64,000 nucleotides of DNA, taken from contig CALNVZ010003426.1 of the NCBI GenBank assembly GCA_940671915.1, forward strand, positions 52,398,827-52,462,826, given 5' to 3'. Position 1 is the stretch's first letter, and each line of letters opens with the position of its first letter. Positions 34,885 through 46,205 of this stretch are shown here, one piece after another. The position numbers were made by a program, and so were the translations under genes. Origin of the DNA: Paracentrotus lividus. Taxonomy: Eukaryota > Echinodermata > Echinoidea > Camarodonta > Echinidae. A model generated the notes under the pieces. It was not told the DNA's origin. It did not search any database and saw only the letters and a list, made by a program, of their open reading frames with translations.

Positions 34885-36594
34885 TAGGATTTCCCACTCA
34901 GTTTCGGAAGTTCGTCACTCCATTCGATAATCAGTTCATTCAAATTCCCAAAATATTTCTACAGCGTCAAATTCATCATTCAAATTCCAACTTAGGTCCT
35001 TCGCTTTGGTATTGAAAGCTTTCAAATCGAAATCCCCCTCAAAAGCAATCAGATTAGTAAATTACTGGAATGCGTGCTTTCCCGCATTCAAATCGCCCTG
35101 AGGCAATCAACTTTGACATTGGTTAAACCAAGTTGGTAGGCTATACAATTTGGCAAATTTAAACTCTCGGTTACTTTTAGATTAAACATTGAAGATAGCG
35201 ATATCTTTTTCTGGAGCTCTATATCTATTCCATTAGAATGAATAAATAAATAAAATAAAATAAAAATGAAATTTTCTTTTTATTGAGCTTTACATCATTT
35301 AAAAAATTTATTTACTGTTGAGTGTTGTGATGAAATGACTATTCTTTTTTTTAAAGCTTTTAAAGCTGTGGTTAATTATTAATAAAATATCAAATATCAC
35401 TATGGCGCCCCCAAGTTTAAGGTTAATCTGGCGCCCCTTAGCTTCAGGTTGATTTGCCTCCCTAAATGTAAGGTCGATTTGGTGCCCCTGAATCTAACAT
35501 CGAATTAAAGCCAATAATTATGTCGCCCCTAAGTTTAATGTCAACTTTGCGCCCCCTTAGCTTCACGTCGATTTGGCGCCCCAAAAGTTTCAGGTCACTT
35601 TGACGCCCCTGGGTTATAGATCAATTTTGCACCCCTATTTTAAGATCAAAGAGGCGCCCAACTAAATTTAAGATTCTATATGTTCTAGGTCAACTTGGAG
35701 CCCCCTAAGTTAAAGATCAGAGTGGCGCCCCTAAATTCAAGATCAATTTTGCGCCCCTTAAATTTAAGATCGAAGCGGCCCCCTTAATTTAAGATTAGTA
35801 TGGCGCCCCTAAATTTAAGGTTTATTTGGCGGTCCCTTAGTTTAAAGTTGATTTGGCGCACCCTAAATTTAAGATAGAATTGGCGACCATATGACGCACT
35901 GTTTTCCCTTTCATTCTTCCTCTTTTCCCCTCTTTTTTTCCCTTTCTCTTTATTTTTTTTCTTCAAATATTTCATTTTTTTTTTACTTCTCTTTCTCCTC
36001 TTTTGGCGCCCCCTGTCCGTCTAGCCCCCATAAAATACGTGCATGAATTCATTTGTTATGTGGAAGAGTTTTTATTTGTTGATTATGAAATTATGCAAGA
36101 TAAAGTGTTACACGAATAAAAAAGAAAATGTTGTGAAAAAGAAACCATTTCATGAACTAATTAATAACTGGAAAAATATATCTCATACATACCGTAATAT
36201 AAGGTACATACTCATTCACAATTGGTGCTAATAGCAACTCGCAAACATTTGATGAAAACAAATTATATGATTAAAAACAAAAACATATCCTGCAGCTATA
36301 AATTCAAGCCCTAATTTGAATGCTAATTACTGTAAGTTGAAAACTTGAAATGAATTTAAATGCTGCTTATGGCGGTATTGCGCAATCATAACAGCGTCTC
36401 TGCTAATTTGATTTACTGTTTTACGTATATAGTGCACTTAATCGGAATTTGAACAAGTGAAACATGCAATTTATTGATTGCTGGAAAAGGGAATCTGATC
36501 TCCGGAAATTCGACTGAAAGCTAAATCGTCCTAACTTGAATGAACCGATTATCATATGGAGCGACGAACTTCTGAAACTGACTGGGAAATCCTA
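34885..36594. mobile_element. 1.7-kb element with ~60-bp inverted repeats and TA duplication
   Basis: TAGGATTTCCCACTCAGTTT at the left is mirrored by AAACTGACTGGGAAATCCTA at the right, and the match runs about 60 bases (through gttcgtc and ttcattcaa). TA lies at 34883-34884 and 36595-36596. It carries the 35402-35880 minisatellite and no transposase. Confidence 0.7.
35402..35880. repeat. GGCGCCCC minisatellite, about thirteen ~37-bp units
   Basis: Units read ggcgccccta, then a/gtttaaggt/at, then c/tgattt. They are diverged but clearly in tandem, and lie inside the 34885-36594 element. A pyrimidine-rich stretch follows to 36010. Confidence 0.8.
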
Positions 36595-36847
36595 TATTAT
36601 GATTTTTATATTTGAGTTAATTGTGCATTCTATACCCTACTGAATGGTGGTATAAAATTTTGAGCTCAAAATTGGAGTTAATTGTGCATTATGATGTAGT
36701 TTCCGCGAGCGCAAAGCGCGAACCGAAAAGTTGGGGGTTTAAAAGATATATTGAAGAAATAAAGGGGCACTTTCTCGTATTCTTATTCTTATTCAAATTA
36801 TTTTGAGTATTAAAGTAGCTGGGAAGCCAGGGCGAGTTCCATGTTGT

Positions 36848-36850
36848 ACC

Positions 36851-36884
<34 letters not shown>

Positions 36885-36897
36885 CCCCCACCCCAGC
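36848..36897. repeat. Poly(C) run
   Basis: More than 30 consecutive C residues, then cgcccccacccc. Just upstream (36702-36725) is cgcgagcgcaaagcgcgaacc, the motif also seen near 18970, 19615, 19690 and 50206. Confidence 0.9.
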
Positions 36898-36899
36898 TC

Positions 36900-37412
36900 A
36901 AGTTCGAAGTGATGCCCATGAATACCGGCCGCTCCTATAGGCTTAAATATATCGTCGATATAGGGCGGAGTCGCCCCACTCTTGATCTTAAATTATGAAG
37001 AAGACAAAAAGAACTGACAAAGAAAGAAGAAAGAATTAGAGGATTAAATGAATGTTTTGATTACTTGGTGTCATGTTAGAAATCTTGCAATATTTTATGT
37101 CGAACTGAGAATGAAAGATAGCAACCCTTGCGTCAAATTGTATACCTGAGCCAATCGTGTGAGAATGCATTTAAATAGAGAACAACTGTTGAGTTGTTTA
37201 CAAATTTGCCGACTAATCAAAGCGCCGCGTAATCTACATAAATATGTCATACGCGCGCATGTCGGCAATTATCATAGAAACGCGGTCTCTTTTTCAACAT
37301 CAAAGCGCAACACACTTTCCCACGCGTATACTTAAAACTTGCATCTGATCTGCGGAAGAATAATTGTGTCTGCAATATAATCATTCTCATGATGGACTCC
37401 GTTCGAGAAGCA
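36900..37412. other. No feature recognised
   Basis: Mixed-composition DNA without a frame or a repeat that I can place. Confidence 0.4.
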
Positions 37413-37831
37413 ATGGCCCGAATTCACAAAGGTGGTTTCTGCCAAACCCATGGATCCGTGGGTTATGTAGATTTTGTGTAATAAATACGCTTAATTTTAG
37501 CGCGTACTGTGAGAAAGGTCCAATATGAATGCGCGATTTTGTCACAGAAGCTCTAAATTTACGCTTGTCGCTATGGTTTTGCTGCTGTTTATTCAAATTA
37601 ATTTAAATAAACCGTTGACTCAACAGTGGACTCATTAATTCAAAACCGTGGGCTCATTATGTTCAACACCATAGGCAACTGGCGTATATCCGTGCAAAAT
37701 GACAAATCGCGCATTCATATTGGACCTTTTTAAAATGTACGCGCTACAATTAAGCGTAATTATTACATGAATATTCACAAATCCGCGATCCGTGGGTTTG
37801 GCAGAAACCCACCTTTGTGAATTCGGGCCAT
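37413..37831. mobile_element. Inverted-repeat MITE with GGCCCGAATTCACAAAGG ends
   Basis: The left ATGGCCCGAATTCACAAAGG and the right CCTTTGTGAATTCGGGCCAT are perfect inverse ends. The arms continue over about 130 bases: ggtccaatatgaatgcgcg pairs with cgcgcattcatattggacc. The GGCCCG terminus recalls Harbinger-type ends, but a clean target duplication is not visible because the flanks are themselves inverse. Confidence 0.65.
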
Positions 37832-38189
37832 TGTTTTTCCCTACTCCGCACCCCTCCATTCTTCGACGATTGTTTGGACTTTGTTTGGTTCCCTTTCTAT
37901 GTAATTGCCAGATTGCACGAAAGACTTTGCATGAGACTGGAGTGGAGGCGCGCGCCCCCGAGTCTTCTCCGGTCATATTCGTCCATGATTTTTGATAACC
38001 GCTCGGTCATCAAAATATAAAAAGAGGGTCAAGTATGTGTGTCTGTGTCCAACATAAGCGTCCGTGCCTCACGGCTAAAAAGTCTACTTTTCTATTTAAG
38101 GCTAATATTGTTGGAGGGAGCTTCTAAACTTCTATGCAAATGTAAATTTATTCAGAATAGAAAACACGCTAATTCTCTATCTCTCTAGA

Positions 38190-38560
38190 ATTATGAACTT
38201 CAAAATCAACAAAAATGCAGGCTCTCCTCTATTTCTCCTATTATATTTGGGAAGGCGCGATAGAAATATTGGGTAATTATTATTATTATTATTATTAATT
38301 ATCTATTTAATATTATATTATTATTTAATGAATAATGGCATAAAAACGACTGGTTCAGAAAACTACTAAACACAGCCTTTCGAGAAAAGCCCCCCGGTGT
38401 TCCCGAATGGGTGCGTTAATTTTACTCCCCTCCTCAACCCACCCTTCGAGAAAAGCCCCCCCCCCCGCGGTGTTCACGAAAGGGTGCGCCATCCGCCGCT
38501 CCACCCCCGCTCCGCGAACGCAGACGATCGTTGCAAGCCATAGTAGAGGGGTTCAAAATA
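38190..38560. repeat. Dispersed repeat, right member of an inverted pair
   Basis: Reverse complement of 33150-33440 (aaaacgactggttcagaaaac, agcctttcgagaaaagcc, cgaacgcagacgatcg). The segment around 'ccttcgagaaaagcccc' is locally duplicated (38381 and 38443). A (TTA)n run at 38277-38297 follows 'ggcgcgatagaaat', a common 3' tail of short retroelements. Confidence 0.7.
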
Positions 38561-38639
38561 CGTACGCGGTAACGAACTTTGCAAGCTGCCCATTCATACC
38601 AACGATGTGCGACTCTTACGCAGTGGTCCAAAAAGCGAA

Positions 38640-38985
38640 AGCTAGAACGCCCAAACGATTGCCGAAGACATGAGCCAATTTGTTATCGGCAATGATTCGA
38701 CCGCTCGGATGTCCCCGCCTGTTGTGCAAGCGAGAAGTATTATGCATGTGATAATCTCGAGATCCGAACACTGTATATATGCATTCATTGATAGTGCACT
38801 GATACAATGCTTTATACACAAACAGAGTATCCACAAACGCTGTACGCCTCGCACTCACAGCGCGATCGCGATTGGCTGGCGTGTATCTGCACTAATTTTG
38901 ATTGACAACCGGCCGTATGCAAATTAAGTCATACTCTCGATCGTGAACAATATGGCGGCGACCACACAGATCGTATCTTGAGTCC
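38640..38985. other. No gene confirmed; possible 5' exon-like ATGGCGGCG
   Basis: An atggcggcgacc word lies at 38951, but its frame stops after 8 codons with no donor seen. Otherwise unassigned. Confidence 0.25.
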
Positions 38986-38989
38986 TCGT

Positions 38990-39440
38990 TTTAGCTTAGC
39001 GATGCTCGTGCAGGACCCCCTTTAAGTTAATTACTACACATCTGTCGAAATAAGTAAGTTTTGAGGCATGATTTGAATTGTTCGATGCTGTCAATTTCTC
39101 GAAGCGAAGAAGGGAGGGAGTTCCAAATGCGTGGAGCAATGGATGAAAGGCACGGTCTCCATATCCTCTTAGGTGTGTGATAGGAACTTGAAGATTGATG
39201 CCAGTAGTAGATGATCGTAGGCCAGGACGTAGGCGGCGTCGTTCTATGAGGGAGGTCACATATCTTGGAGCTAGACCATGGACAGCCTTGAAAGTAAGGA
39301 GAAGGATTTTAAATTCGATCCTGTACCCAATTGTCAGCCAGTGTAACTCCTTCAGAACAGGGGTGATGTGGTCATATTTCCACGTACCAGTTAGAAGGCG
39401 AGCTGCAGCATTCTGTACACCCTGGAGCACTATCGACCCT
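38990..39440 (-). mobile_element. LINE fragment, reverse transcriptase C-terminal end
   Basis: A minus-strand frame of 144 codons (39430-38996) begins VQNAAARLLTGT and contains ITPVLKELHWLTI, FKILLLTFKAVHG, LAPRYV and GDRAF. These are the conserved thumb and tail motifs of CR1/L2/Rex-type non-LTR reverse transcriptases. The match to the family's final motif decays after GDRAF, so there is probably a frame change. It is 5' truncated, as is usual for LINE insertions. Confidence 0.85.
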
Positions 39441-40039
39441 GCATGGCCAGATAATTCCTGTTATCAAACTTTACGTTGAGCCAGGGGTAAATGATAAACA
39501 ACAGCTGGGATGTTACGTAATAGTAGCTCTGCCTATGAGTAGGCCCTTCAAAATAAAATGATTGTATTTGATATATTTCACGTTTTCACAGGCATATTAT
39601 ATTTAGAAATCAAATATTAATTCGTTTTCAATTTCAAACGAAGAGAAAATAGTAATATTGATAAAATATATAGAAAATAAATGAAGTATAACAACTATAT
39701 AATATTATATGATACAATAAAATGGATCACATTAATACAATTACATTTTGGTACGCATAATTCTATACATTACTAGAGAAGGTCCATTAAAGAAGGTATG
39801 TTAACCACTTTGAACTTGGAATTTGGGGTATCAATGTCTGCTTATTAAATAGATAGAATACTAAAACGGGTGTAAGAATTTGAGGCATAATACAAGTAAA
39901 ACAAAGATTTGAAAATGATAATGGCACTTGCTAATTCTCTGATTAATCATGACATTTTGTAATAGTTGGGTGGTAAAACTGGTTATATCATTATATCATA
40001 CTAACACCAAACTACTGTTTATAAAGAACTACGAGGACG
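39441..40039. other. AT-rich DNA, no feature recognised
   Basis: No frame, repeat or structured element seen. Confidence 0.4.
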
Positions 40040-40043
40040 TTAA

Positions 40044-40625
40044 AGGAGAAGGAAACCCTAGGATTCAATTAAATTGTATAAAACAGAAAAAATCAAAGAA
40101 ACAGATCAACAAAGATTTGAGAAAAATTGAATAAATAATGAGAAAGTTATGAGTATTTGAATATTAGGATCACTACTGCTATGAAAATCCTCAAACTGGC
40201 AACGGGCCCAAGATGTGTGATGTCATACATGAACAACTTCCCAATTACTTTTGTACATATTTCACTTAAATTGTCTTTTTCATCAATTCTGTCAGTAGAT
40301 CTGGTATTCTTTTTGTGGGAGGACATGTAATATAGGTTTTACAAAATATAACAATGGACAAAGAATCTGTCCTAAAATTAGAAAGAGGAAAAAAATAATA
40401 TTTTTGGTATTTTTCTGTCCACTAAATAGGAGATTGTTCATGTATGACATCACTCATTTTGGGCCTGTTGCCAGCGTGAGGATCTCCATAGCAGTAGTAA
40501 TCACAACATTCAAATGCTCATAACTTTCTTATTATTTATTCAATTTTTCTCAAACTTTCATTACTCTGTTCCTTTGATTTTTCTGTTTTATACAATTTAA
40601 TTTAATCAAAGGGTTTCCTTCTCCT
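40044..40625. mobile_element. Hairpin MITE with TTAA duplication
   Basis: AGGAGAAGGAAACCCT at the left and AGGGTTTCCTTCTCCT at the right (one gap) are inverse ends bordered by TTAA (40040-40043, 40626-40629). The arms pair over about 190 bases, including ctgctatg / catagcag and catgtatgacatcact-type segments, so most of the element folds back. A TTAA target suggests the piggyBac superfamily. Confidence 0.7.
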
Positions 40626-40825
40626 TTAAGTTGCAGAAGATGATGATTTTAAAGAGTTACATATCATTCAGGAATCTCAAAAGGAATGGAATAGGGCTGC
40701 GCCTGTATCGTTCTGTTCTACACCTAACTGGAGCATAGGGGGTTACTCTTCTACATGATCTAGACAGTACTTCCTGTCTGAGAGGGGGTAGCCAGTTTCT
40801 AAATTCAACTGAACACTGCAACGAT

Positions 40826-41269
40826 CTACCAATTAAAGTGACAGCACAGATCATGACGCCTTGATTCGAGCCTTACGAGTCCAGTCACAGCTAGTGCATT
40901 ATTGTACGTCACATATTGGTGACCTAGGATTATCCTAAGAGCTCTTTTTTGAACTCGCTCATTTTGTGAACACTGGTCAAGAGTGAGGGCTGAGTGCCAG
41001 ACAGGGACCGCGTACTCCACTAGTGGCCTGACATACCCAGTGTATACAGTCAGGAGGTCCTTCCAAGGAAGTTGAAAGGGTTTGAGCTGTCGTAGCATGT
41101 ATATTCGTCTATTGGCTTTCACAAGCATGTTAGAAATATGCGTATTCCATTTGAGATCAGACTGCAAGAATATGCCAAGTATTTTTACGGCATTTACCTC
41201 TTCAAGAATCTGGCTACCCAACTCAACATGAAGGGGAGGAAGCTGAGTTTTACCAAAGTATATTCTCAT
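40826..41269 (-). pseudogene. LINE reverse transcriptase thumb region
   Basis: This open segment of 147 codons is the part after the RT palm. It has VKILGIFLQSDLKWNTHI, then YVRPLVEYAVPVWHS, then QKRALRIILG and LESRRHDLC, all conserved in CR1/L2-like elements. It opens close to the TTAA-flanked insertion: the codons MMLNASKCHVMRIYF read straight across the insertion point when one TTAA is kept. It belongs to the LINE at 40650-43965. Confidence 0.8.
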
Positions 41270-41292
41270 TACGTGACACTTGCTGGCATTAA

Positions 41293-41900
41293 AGGAGGAC
41301 TCCGGGCTGAAATAAAAAAGTTTTGTAAAGTAAAGTTAAATTTAACAAGCACAACACAGAACATTTCATCAAAATCGGATAAAAAATAACAAGGTTATGC
41401 ATTTTTTTAGGTATTGAATTTTTTTCGAAAAACATTTCTTGGCATTGTCTAATTATTTCATTTGAATATTTGAATATTCAAATGAGCAAAATGATGATGT
41501 CACAGTCCCCCTACTTCTTGTGTATTTTATTAAATTAAATCCTATTGTTCTCATTTTTTCATATATTTTTTCATATATTTTTCACATACTGATATAGGTT
41601 AAAGCACTAGTGACCTTGAACATTCCACAGGGATTAATCCCTGTTTTTATGTCCTTGGGGGAGAAAATCTTGATAATTGGTATTTCATACAATAAAATAC
41701 AAAGAAAGTAGGGGGACTGAAACATCATCAGTTTGCCAATTTGAAGATGGCAAAAAATGTTTCTTAAAAACAATTCGAAACATAAGAAAATTCATAACTT
41801 TGCTATTTGTGATCCGATTTTTATGAAATTTTCAGTGTTGTGCTTTATAGATTTTACTTTATTTTTCTAATAATGCAAATCTCCAGCCCGGAGGAGTCCT
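41293..41900. mobile_element. TTAA-flanked element inserted in the LINE reverse transcriptase
   Basis: AGGAGGACTCCGGGCTG and CAGCCCGGAGGAGTCCT are imperfect inverse ends bordered by TTAA (41289-41292, 41901-41904). Removal of the element plus one TTAA restores the LINE frame (NMMLNASKCHV). There is no transposase, which suggests a piggyBac-type MITE. Confidence 0.75.
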
Positions 41901-42059
41901 TTAAGCATCATGTTGTTCACGTTACACCAGGTATTGAGATCATGGAGGGTATTTTGAACTTCACTGACCGTGTCCCGTGTTTTTGCTTCAGCCAGAGTCC
42001 ACTTTTTCACTATTTCCACTTTTCTAAGCTGGATGCTGTTAGTGCGTCGTTAATGAGTA

Positions 42060-42638
42060 CTAAAACAGGACTGGGCCCAAACGTGTCCATTGTGGGACGC
42101 CCGCACTGATATGTACCATCTCTGACAATGCGCCTTTATAGCGAACACACTGAGCACGGTCAGTAAGAAAGTCCATGATCCATGGTATTATACATGTTCG
42201 ACAACCAAGATCTACAAGTTTGGATATAACAATTGTGTGATCTACCCTATCAAAGGCCTTGGAAAAATCAGTGGTAATGAGAGAAATAGTAGTGGATACT
42301 TTGTCAGTATTTTTGGTTAAGAAATTTACAATGTTAACTAGACAGTGTGTTGTTGATCTACCAGGTCTACTCCCATACTGATTAACATCAAGCTTCGGTG
42401 TGATGTCGGACATCAACCATTTCGTAACAAATAGTTCCGCTATTTTCGCAAAATGATCTGTAAGAGCTATGGGCCTTAACCTATCTATTCTTGCTGGAGT
42501 TTCCTTAGGAACCGGTACAACTATGGCTTGCTTCCATCTAGTAGGGACTACACCTTCGGAAAATGAACTATTCAGAATGATGCTCAGAGGGGCGCTGAGT
42601 TCACAAGCAAATGTTTTGATAAAGTCTGGCTGGAACAC
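42060..42638 (-). pseudogene. LINE reverse transcriptase fingers and palm
   Basis: A 192-codon open segment with the canonical RT order: WKQAIVVPVPK, RPIALTDHFAKIAE, QYGSRPGRSTTH, the catalytic-aspartate box TDFSKAFDRVDH and GVPQWTRLGPVLF. The second G of GVPQG is replaced by W. The conserved F/Y-x-D-D box expected about 30 codons later is not readable. It overlaps an upstream segment (42601-42882) in another frame, so a frameshift separates it from the linker after the endonuclease. Confidence 0.85.
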
Positions 42639-42991
42639 CGTCAGGACCAGAGGACGTACCCATGTTTATTTCTTTGAGCTCCTGGTATACTGTCCAAGGG
42701 TGAACTACATGGGGTACCCTAGGGGAGGGAAGAAAGCAAGGAAGTTTGGAAAGTTCTAAAGGTGGTATGTCTTGAGCAACTTCGGTGAAAACCTTGTTGA
42801 TGGCTTCAGCGACTTCTTTGGCTTGGGGATGCTCGGCTTCTGGAACATGAATTGTCTGACAGGATTGCGTCCTGGACGTCATGACTTTGATATCTCAGTA
42901 CCATGAGGCAGGATCGTCAGACTTCAGTTGGACGATACGTTCATTATAGAACCTTCGTTTTGCTTGCTCGATGGATCTCTTAACTCTGTTC

Positions 42992-43381
42992 CTACAGGCT
43001 TTCCAATCTCTTTCTGGACCACTGACGCTTAATGATCATTGACTTAATTTCTGTAGTGATCCATGGCTTATCTCTGTCATCGATTTTGACCCTTTTAGTT
43101 GGAAAGAAAGTGTTAATGCCAGAAAGAAGAGATGTATAAAATGCATCACATTTTTCTGATGCTGTGATAGCTTCCTTGACCTCTGACCAATTGTAATCAG
43201 CAATCCAACGACCAAATGATCTAATGTCAGAATCACGCATGGGTCTGACTGTACGTGTAGTGGTGCTGTTTCGACTGCTCCGACCTGTTGACTTTGGTAA
43301 CCAATTGACGGCGTTATGGTCACTCATACCTATTGGTGAGGTGCTTTCTGGAATGTCGTAGAAATCGTTCATATTTGTCAA
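42992..43381 (-). pseudogene. LINE endonuclease end and linker
   Basis: A 129-codon segment that opens MTNMNDFYDIPESTSPIG, followed by MSDHNAVNW, the catalytic SDH box of LINE endonucleases. It continues into a linker with RDKPWITTEIKSMI, the conserved 'PW-T-E-k-I' stretch between endonuclease and RT. It is part of the LINE at 40650-43965. Confidence 0.8.
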
Positions 43382-43737
43382 AATCTTGTCCAGTATGGCT
43401 GCGTTTCTGGTCGGACTCTTTACTACCCAGAGCAGAGATGTATTCGTGCAGATAGTATCCGTAGTTGGTTGAAGTCACCCATTATCGCGAATCAAGCTGT
43501 AGGGTGTTTTGATTTCAGTTTATCGATCGAATTAATGATGTGATCGATGAGATCTTGCTCTCTGCTATCATTGGGAGGTGAATATACGGCAGCAAGAAAG
43601 ATGTTGGAATGCTCCCTTGGGAGTCGATGGGGGCGGACATGACACCAGACGATCTCCAGATCGTCTGGAACATTTAGCTCTAGTACGATCGAAGGATTCG
43701 TTTTGTCACTGATGACTAAGGAGACACCTCCTCCTCT

Positions 43738-43953
43738 TCAATGTACACGAATTATCGAAAAATGTGCATATCCTTCAATGTTGGAACAACTTAAATTGTC
43801 TGGGGTGAACCATGTCTCACTTATTGCGCAGACATCGAATTGATTGTGGCAGATCAAGGTTTCAAAATCATCAAATTTGTTTGCTAAGTATGAACTTGGT
43901 GTTATAGTGGTTGAAGCTAAATATAAAATATTTGGACAACATTCGGGTAACAA
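43738..43953 (-). pseudogene. LINE endonuclease N-terminal region
   Basis: 71 codons with LANKFDDFETLICHNQFDV followed by CAISETWFTPD, the conserved ETW box that carries the catalytic glutamate. It stops before the RGGGVSL-type segment, which appears in another frame near 43.73 kb. It marks the approximate 5' end of the LINE. Confidence 0.75.
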
Positions 43954-43969
43954 AGAACAATGTTATAAC

Positions 43970-44220
43970 AGAGGTTGAAGTTAAATGCTATATAATTGTA
44001 TCTGAACAATACAGGTTCACTCATATGACAAAGGAGTGGTAAGCAGTGACGTTTAGTAATTTGGAGGATTGGGAGATGATTGAACAATAGAAGTTCACTT
44101 AATTGAAGACGAGAGGTTTAGTTATGAGTTTATCTGGAGATTGGGATATATTTGAACAATACAGGTTCACTTAGCTTTAGTTGGGGAAAGGATAGCAGTG
44201 AGTTTTGATAGTTAAGATTC
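43970..44220. repeat. Three ~85-bp degenerate direct repeats upstream of the LINE
   Basis: Phrases tgaacaata-caggttcact-a recur near 44005, 44082 and 44158, each followed by a 'gacaaagg/gacgagag/ggggaaagg' and agttttga-like segment. They lie at the 5' side of the minus-strand LINE and could be 5' UTR repeats. Confidence 0.45.
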
Positions 44221-44317
44221 AAATATTAGTTGGATAGTATACGTTTATTTATATAGGACATAGGTGGTGTTTTATATGCTTGGAAGTCAGGTCCTTATAT
44301 CCTGGGATGAATTTATA

Positions 44318-44590
44318 GTTCGTATATGTATGTCATACTTGAAGCAAACATGGAGACAGTGAATTTGATGGGAATAGAACTTAGATATTATTCCGTTCAA
44401 GCCAAATGGCATGTGTGTGTATTCACTTGAGTTTAACATGTGACAGACAATTTGTATTGACTTTGTACATGAAATCACGATTTAGGGCAATTTTGGGTCT
44501 GACGCACGGTTACAAATTCACTGTCTCCATGTTTGCTTCAAGTATGACATACATATACCAACTATACGATTTAGGGCAATTTCGGGTCTG
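44318..44590. repeat. 40-bp perfect inverted repeat with ~150-bp loop
   Basis: gtatgtcatacttgaagcaa ... cagtgaatttg at about 44324-44365 is repeated in inverse at about 44511-44550. A direct repeat cgatttagggcaattt-c/t-gggtctgacgca (44478 and 44566) overlaps the right arm. Confidence 0.7.
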
Positions 44591-45495
44591 ACGCATCTTT
44601 ACAAAATTATGCGCAACTCGCGAACCGTGTAGCCGGGTGTCGCAAATTTGGTCTTAAAAGATGCGGGAGATTCGGAGGAAAAAAGTCATGAAACATCGCG
44701 GCAAGAGCTTGTCACGTTCGTTGCGAACATATTGAGTGAAATGTCGAAGGGGGCCTCCTAGCACCCCCCCCCCTCCTTCCGGACGTAGGGATTAAGCACG
44801 TCAAGATAGTATACAAAATATGTGATGAAACATACCCATATTTTGTTGTGGATTACCCATTGGATGTGTGCTGTCTGATTCTGCACAAAATAAGTATGTT
44901 TTAAAAGCAGTTCTTAGTGAGAAAAAAAATGGTTAAAACACAGCAAAGTCCTTTCCGCTAGTGAGTGAACTGACACTTTTCACGCAGTCTCTTGGTTATA
45001 AATGCTGAATATTCGACAAACAGCAGGAGAAAGACGCGAAGCTTGGGGCAGTCGGTCGAGTGAGGGTTCCACCGTACAATCTCAATGGCACCAACATAGA
45101 TCCGATTCTATCGGCATTTGATATTCGATTGCGCCGCATCCGCCGGTCCGGTGTCTGTGAGCATCGGTACCTGGGGACACCGGCACCTGACAGGTTGAGA
45201 GGCTGAGTTGAAGACCACGCCCACCGTATATACTTCCATCGAGAGACAGAGAGAGAGAGATTCTACTGTGAATACACTGTGACTCATGTGGACCGCTGTC
45301 TGATAGAAACTGGGAAAGGAATATACTAATCTCAAATAGTTGGAATTGTTGCAAATTGACGGTAAGACCTTGCCATACCGGCGCCTTCTTTTATTACACC
45401 ACCTTTATATTTCATATTAACACTAATACTAATATCGGAAAACCCAATGAATACGATTGCCTCTATATCCTTTAGGTTTATTATAGCTTTGAGAT

Positions 45496-45936
45496 ATGGG
45501 GGACGCGGGGGACACTTCTGAGGAAGAAGCATATGAGGAATTTGCAACAGCAATGTACAGTCAAAATTTGGGACAAGGGACATCGGGTCCCCCTTCCCCT
45601 GTAAATAGAATTGACAGTGGGAATGGACAAATCATGGACACGTTTATTGGAAATGACACTGTAACAGAAAATGATATTACGAAAGATGGCAATGGTTGGA
45701 ATACAAAAATGGGTCAAACAAGAAAGAGGCCCAGAGTGAGTAGTACAAAACTGGAATCTCCAAAGAGGAGAAATTATGATTTAACAGTTACAGTGGAAGG
45801 AATAGACACAAACATAGCACAAATCAATCCAGTAAAAATGGCAAAATTTTTACATCAAGAAGTGGGACAAGTAGAAAAGGTAGAAAGAAGAAGAAACAGC
45901 TTGAAAATAATTTGCAAGGATGAAAGACAAGTTTAA
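45496..45936 (+). pseudogene. LINE ORF1, N-terminal part
   Basis: 146 codons from an ATG (MGDAGDTSEEEAYEEFATAM), acidic then basic (ARKRPR-like, KRRNYDLTVTVEGID). The VTVEGID / KMAKFLHQEVGQVEKV stretch resembles the RRM-like region of I-group and Jockey ORF1 proteins. It is cut by a frame change after RQV. The product would bind the element's RNA. The second part with the zinc knuckles follows at 46206. Confidence 0.65.
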
Positions 45937-46205
45937 AACTAAAAAATTCAACGGATTTTGCAGGGAAAACAGTGAGAATTAAACAATTTGACCCAAATGA
46001 GTTCAAAAGGAAAGCTGTAATAAGAGTGAACACAGAAGTAGAAGAAAAGGAGATTCTAGATATGTTGCAGAAAGATAAGGTAGTGGCGGTAAAACGTTTC
46101 AAAAAAACAATAAATGGCGAAGTAAGGAACACCCCCTAGGTTCTTTTAACGTTTCAAAGAAGAGAAATTCCAAGATTCATTTCATTTGCATACAAAAGGT
46201 ATGAA

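Larger units (their letters stand above)
40650..43965 (-). mobile_element. CR1/L2-type LINE, minus strand, frame-broken
   Basis: Reading down the minus strand: endonuclease motifs (ISETWFTPDNL near 43.8 kb, a GDFN box near 43.49 kb, SDHNAV near 43.32 kb), then RT motifs (RPIALTDHFAK, TDFSKAFDRVDHT, GVPQ near 42.1-42.5 kb), the LGIFLQSDLKWNTH region (41.17 kb), ESRRHDLC (40.88 kb) and the tail TERYRRSPIPFLLRFLN (40.68 kb). The order and tail fit CR1/L2-related elements. Several frame breaks are present and the F/Y-x-D-D box is not intact. A 608-bp TTAA-flanked element is inserted at 41293-41900. Confidence 0.85.
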
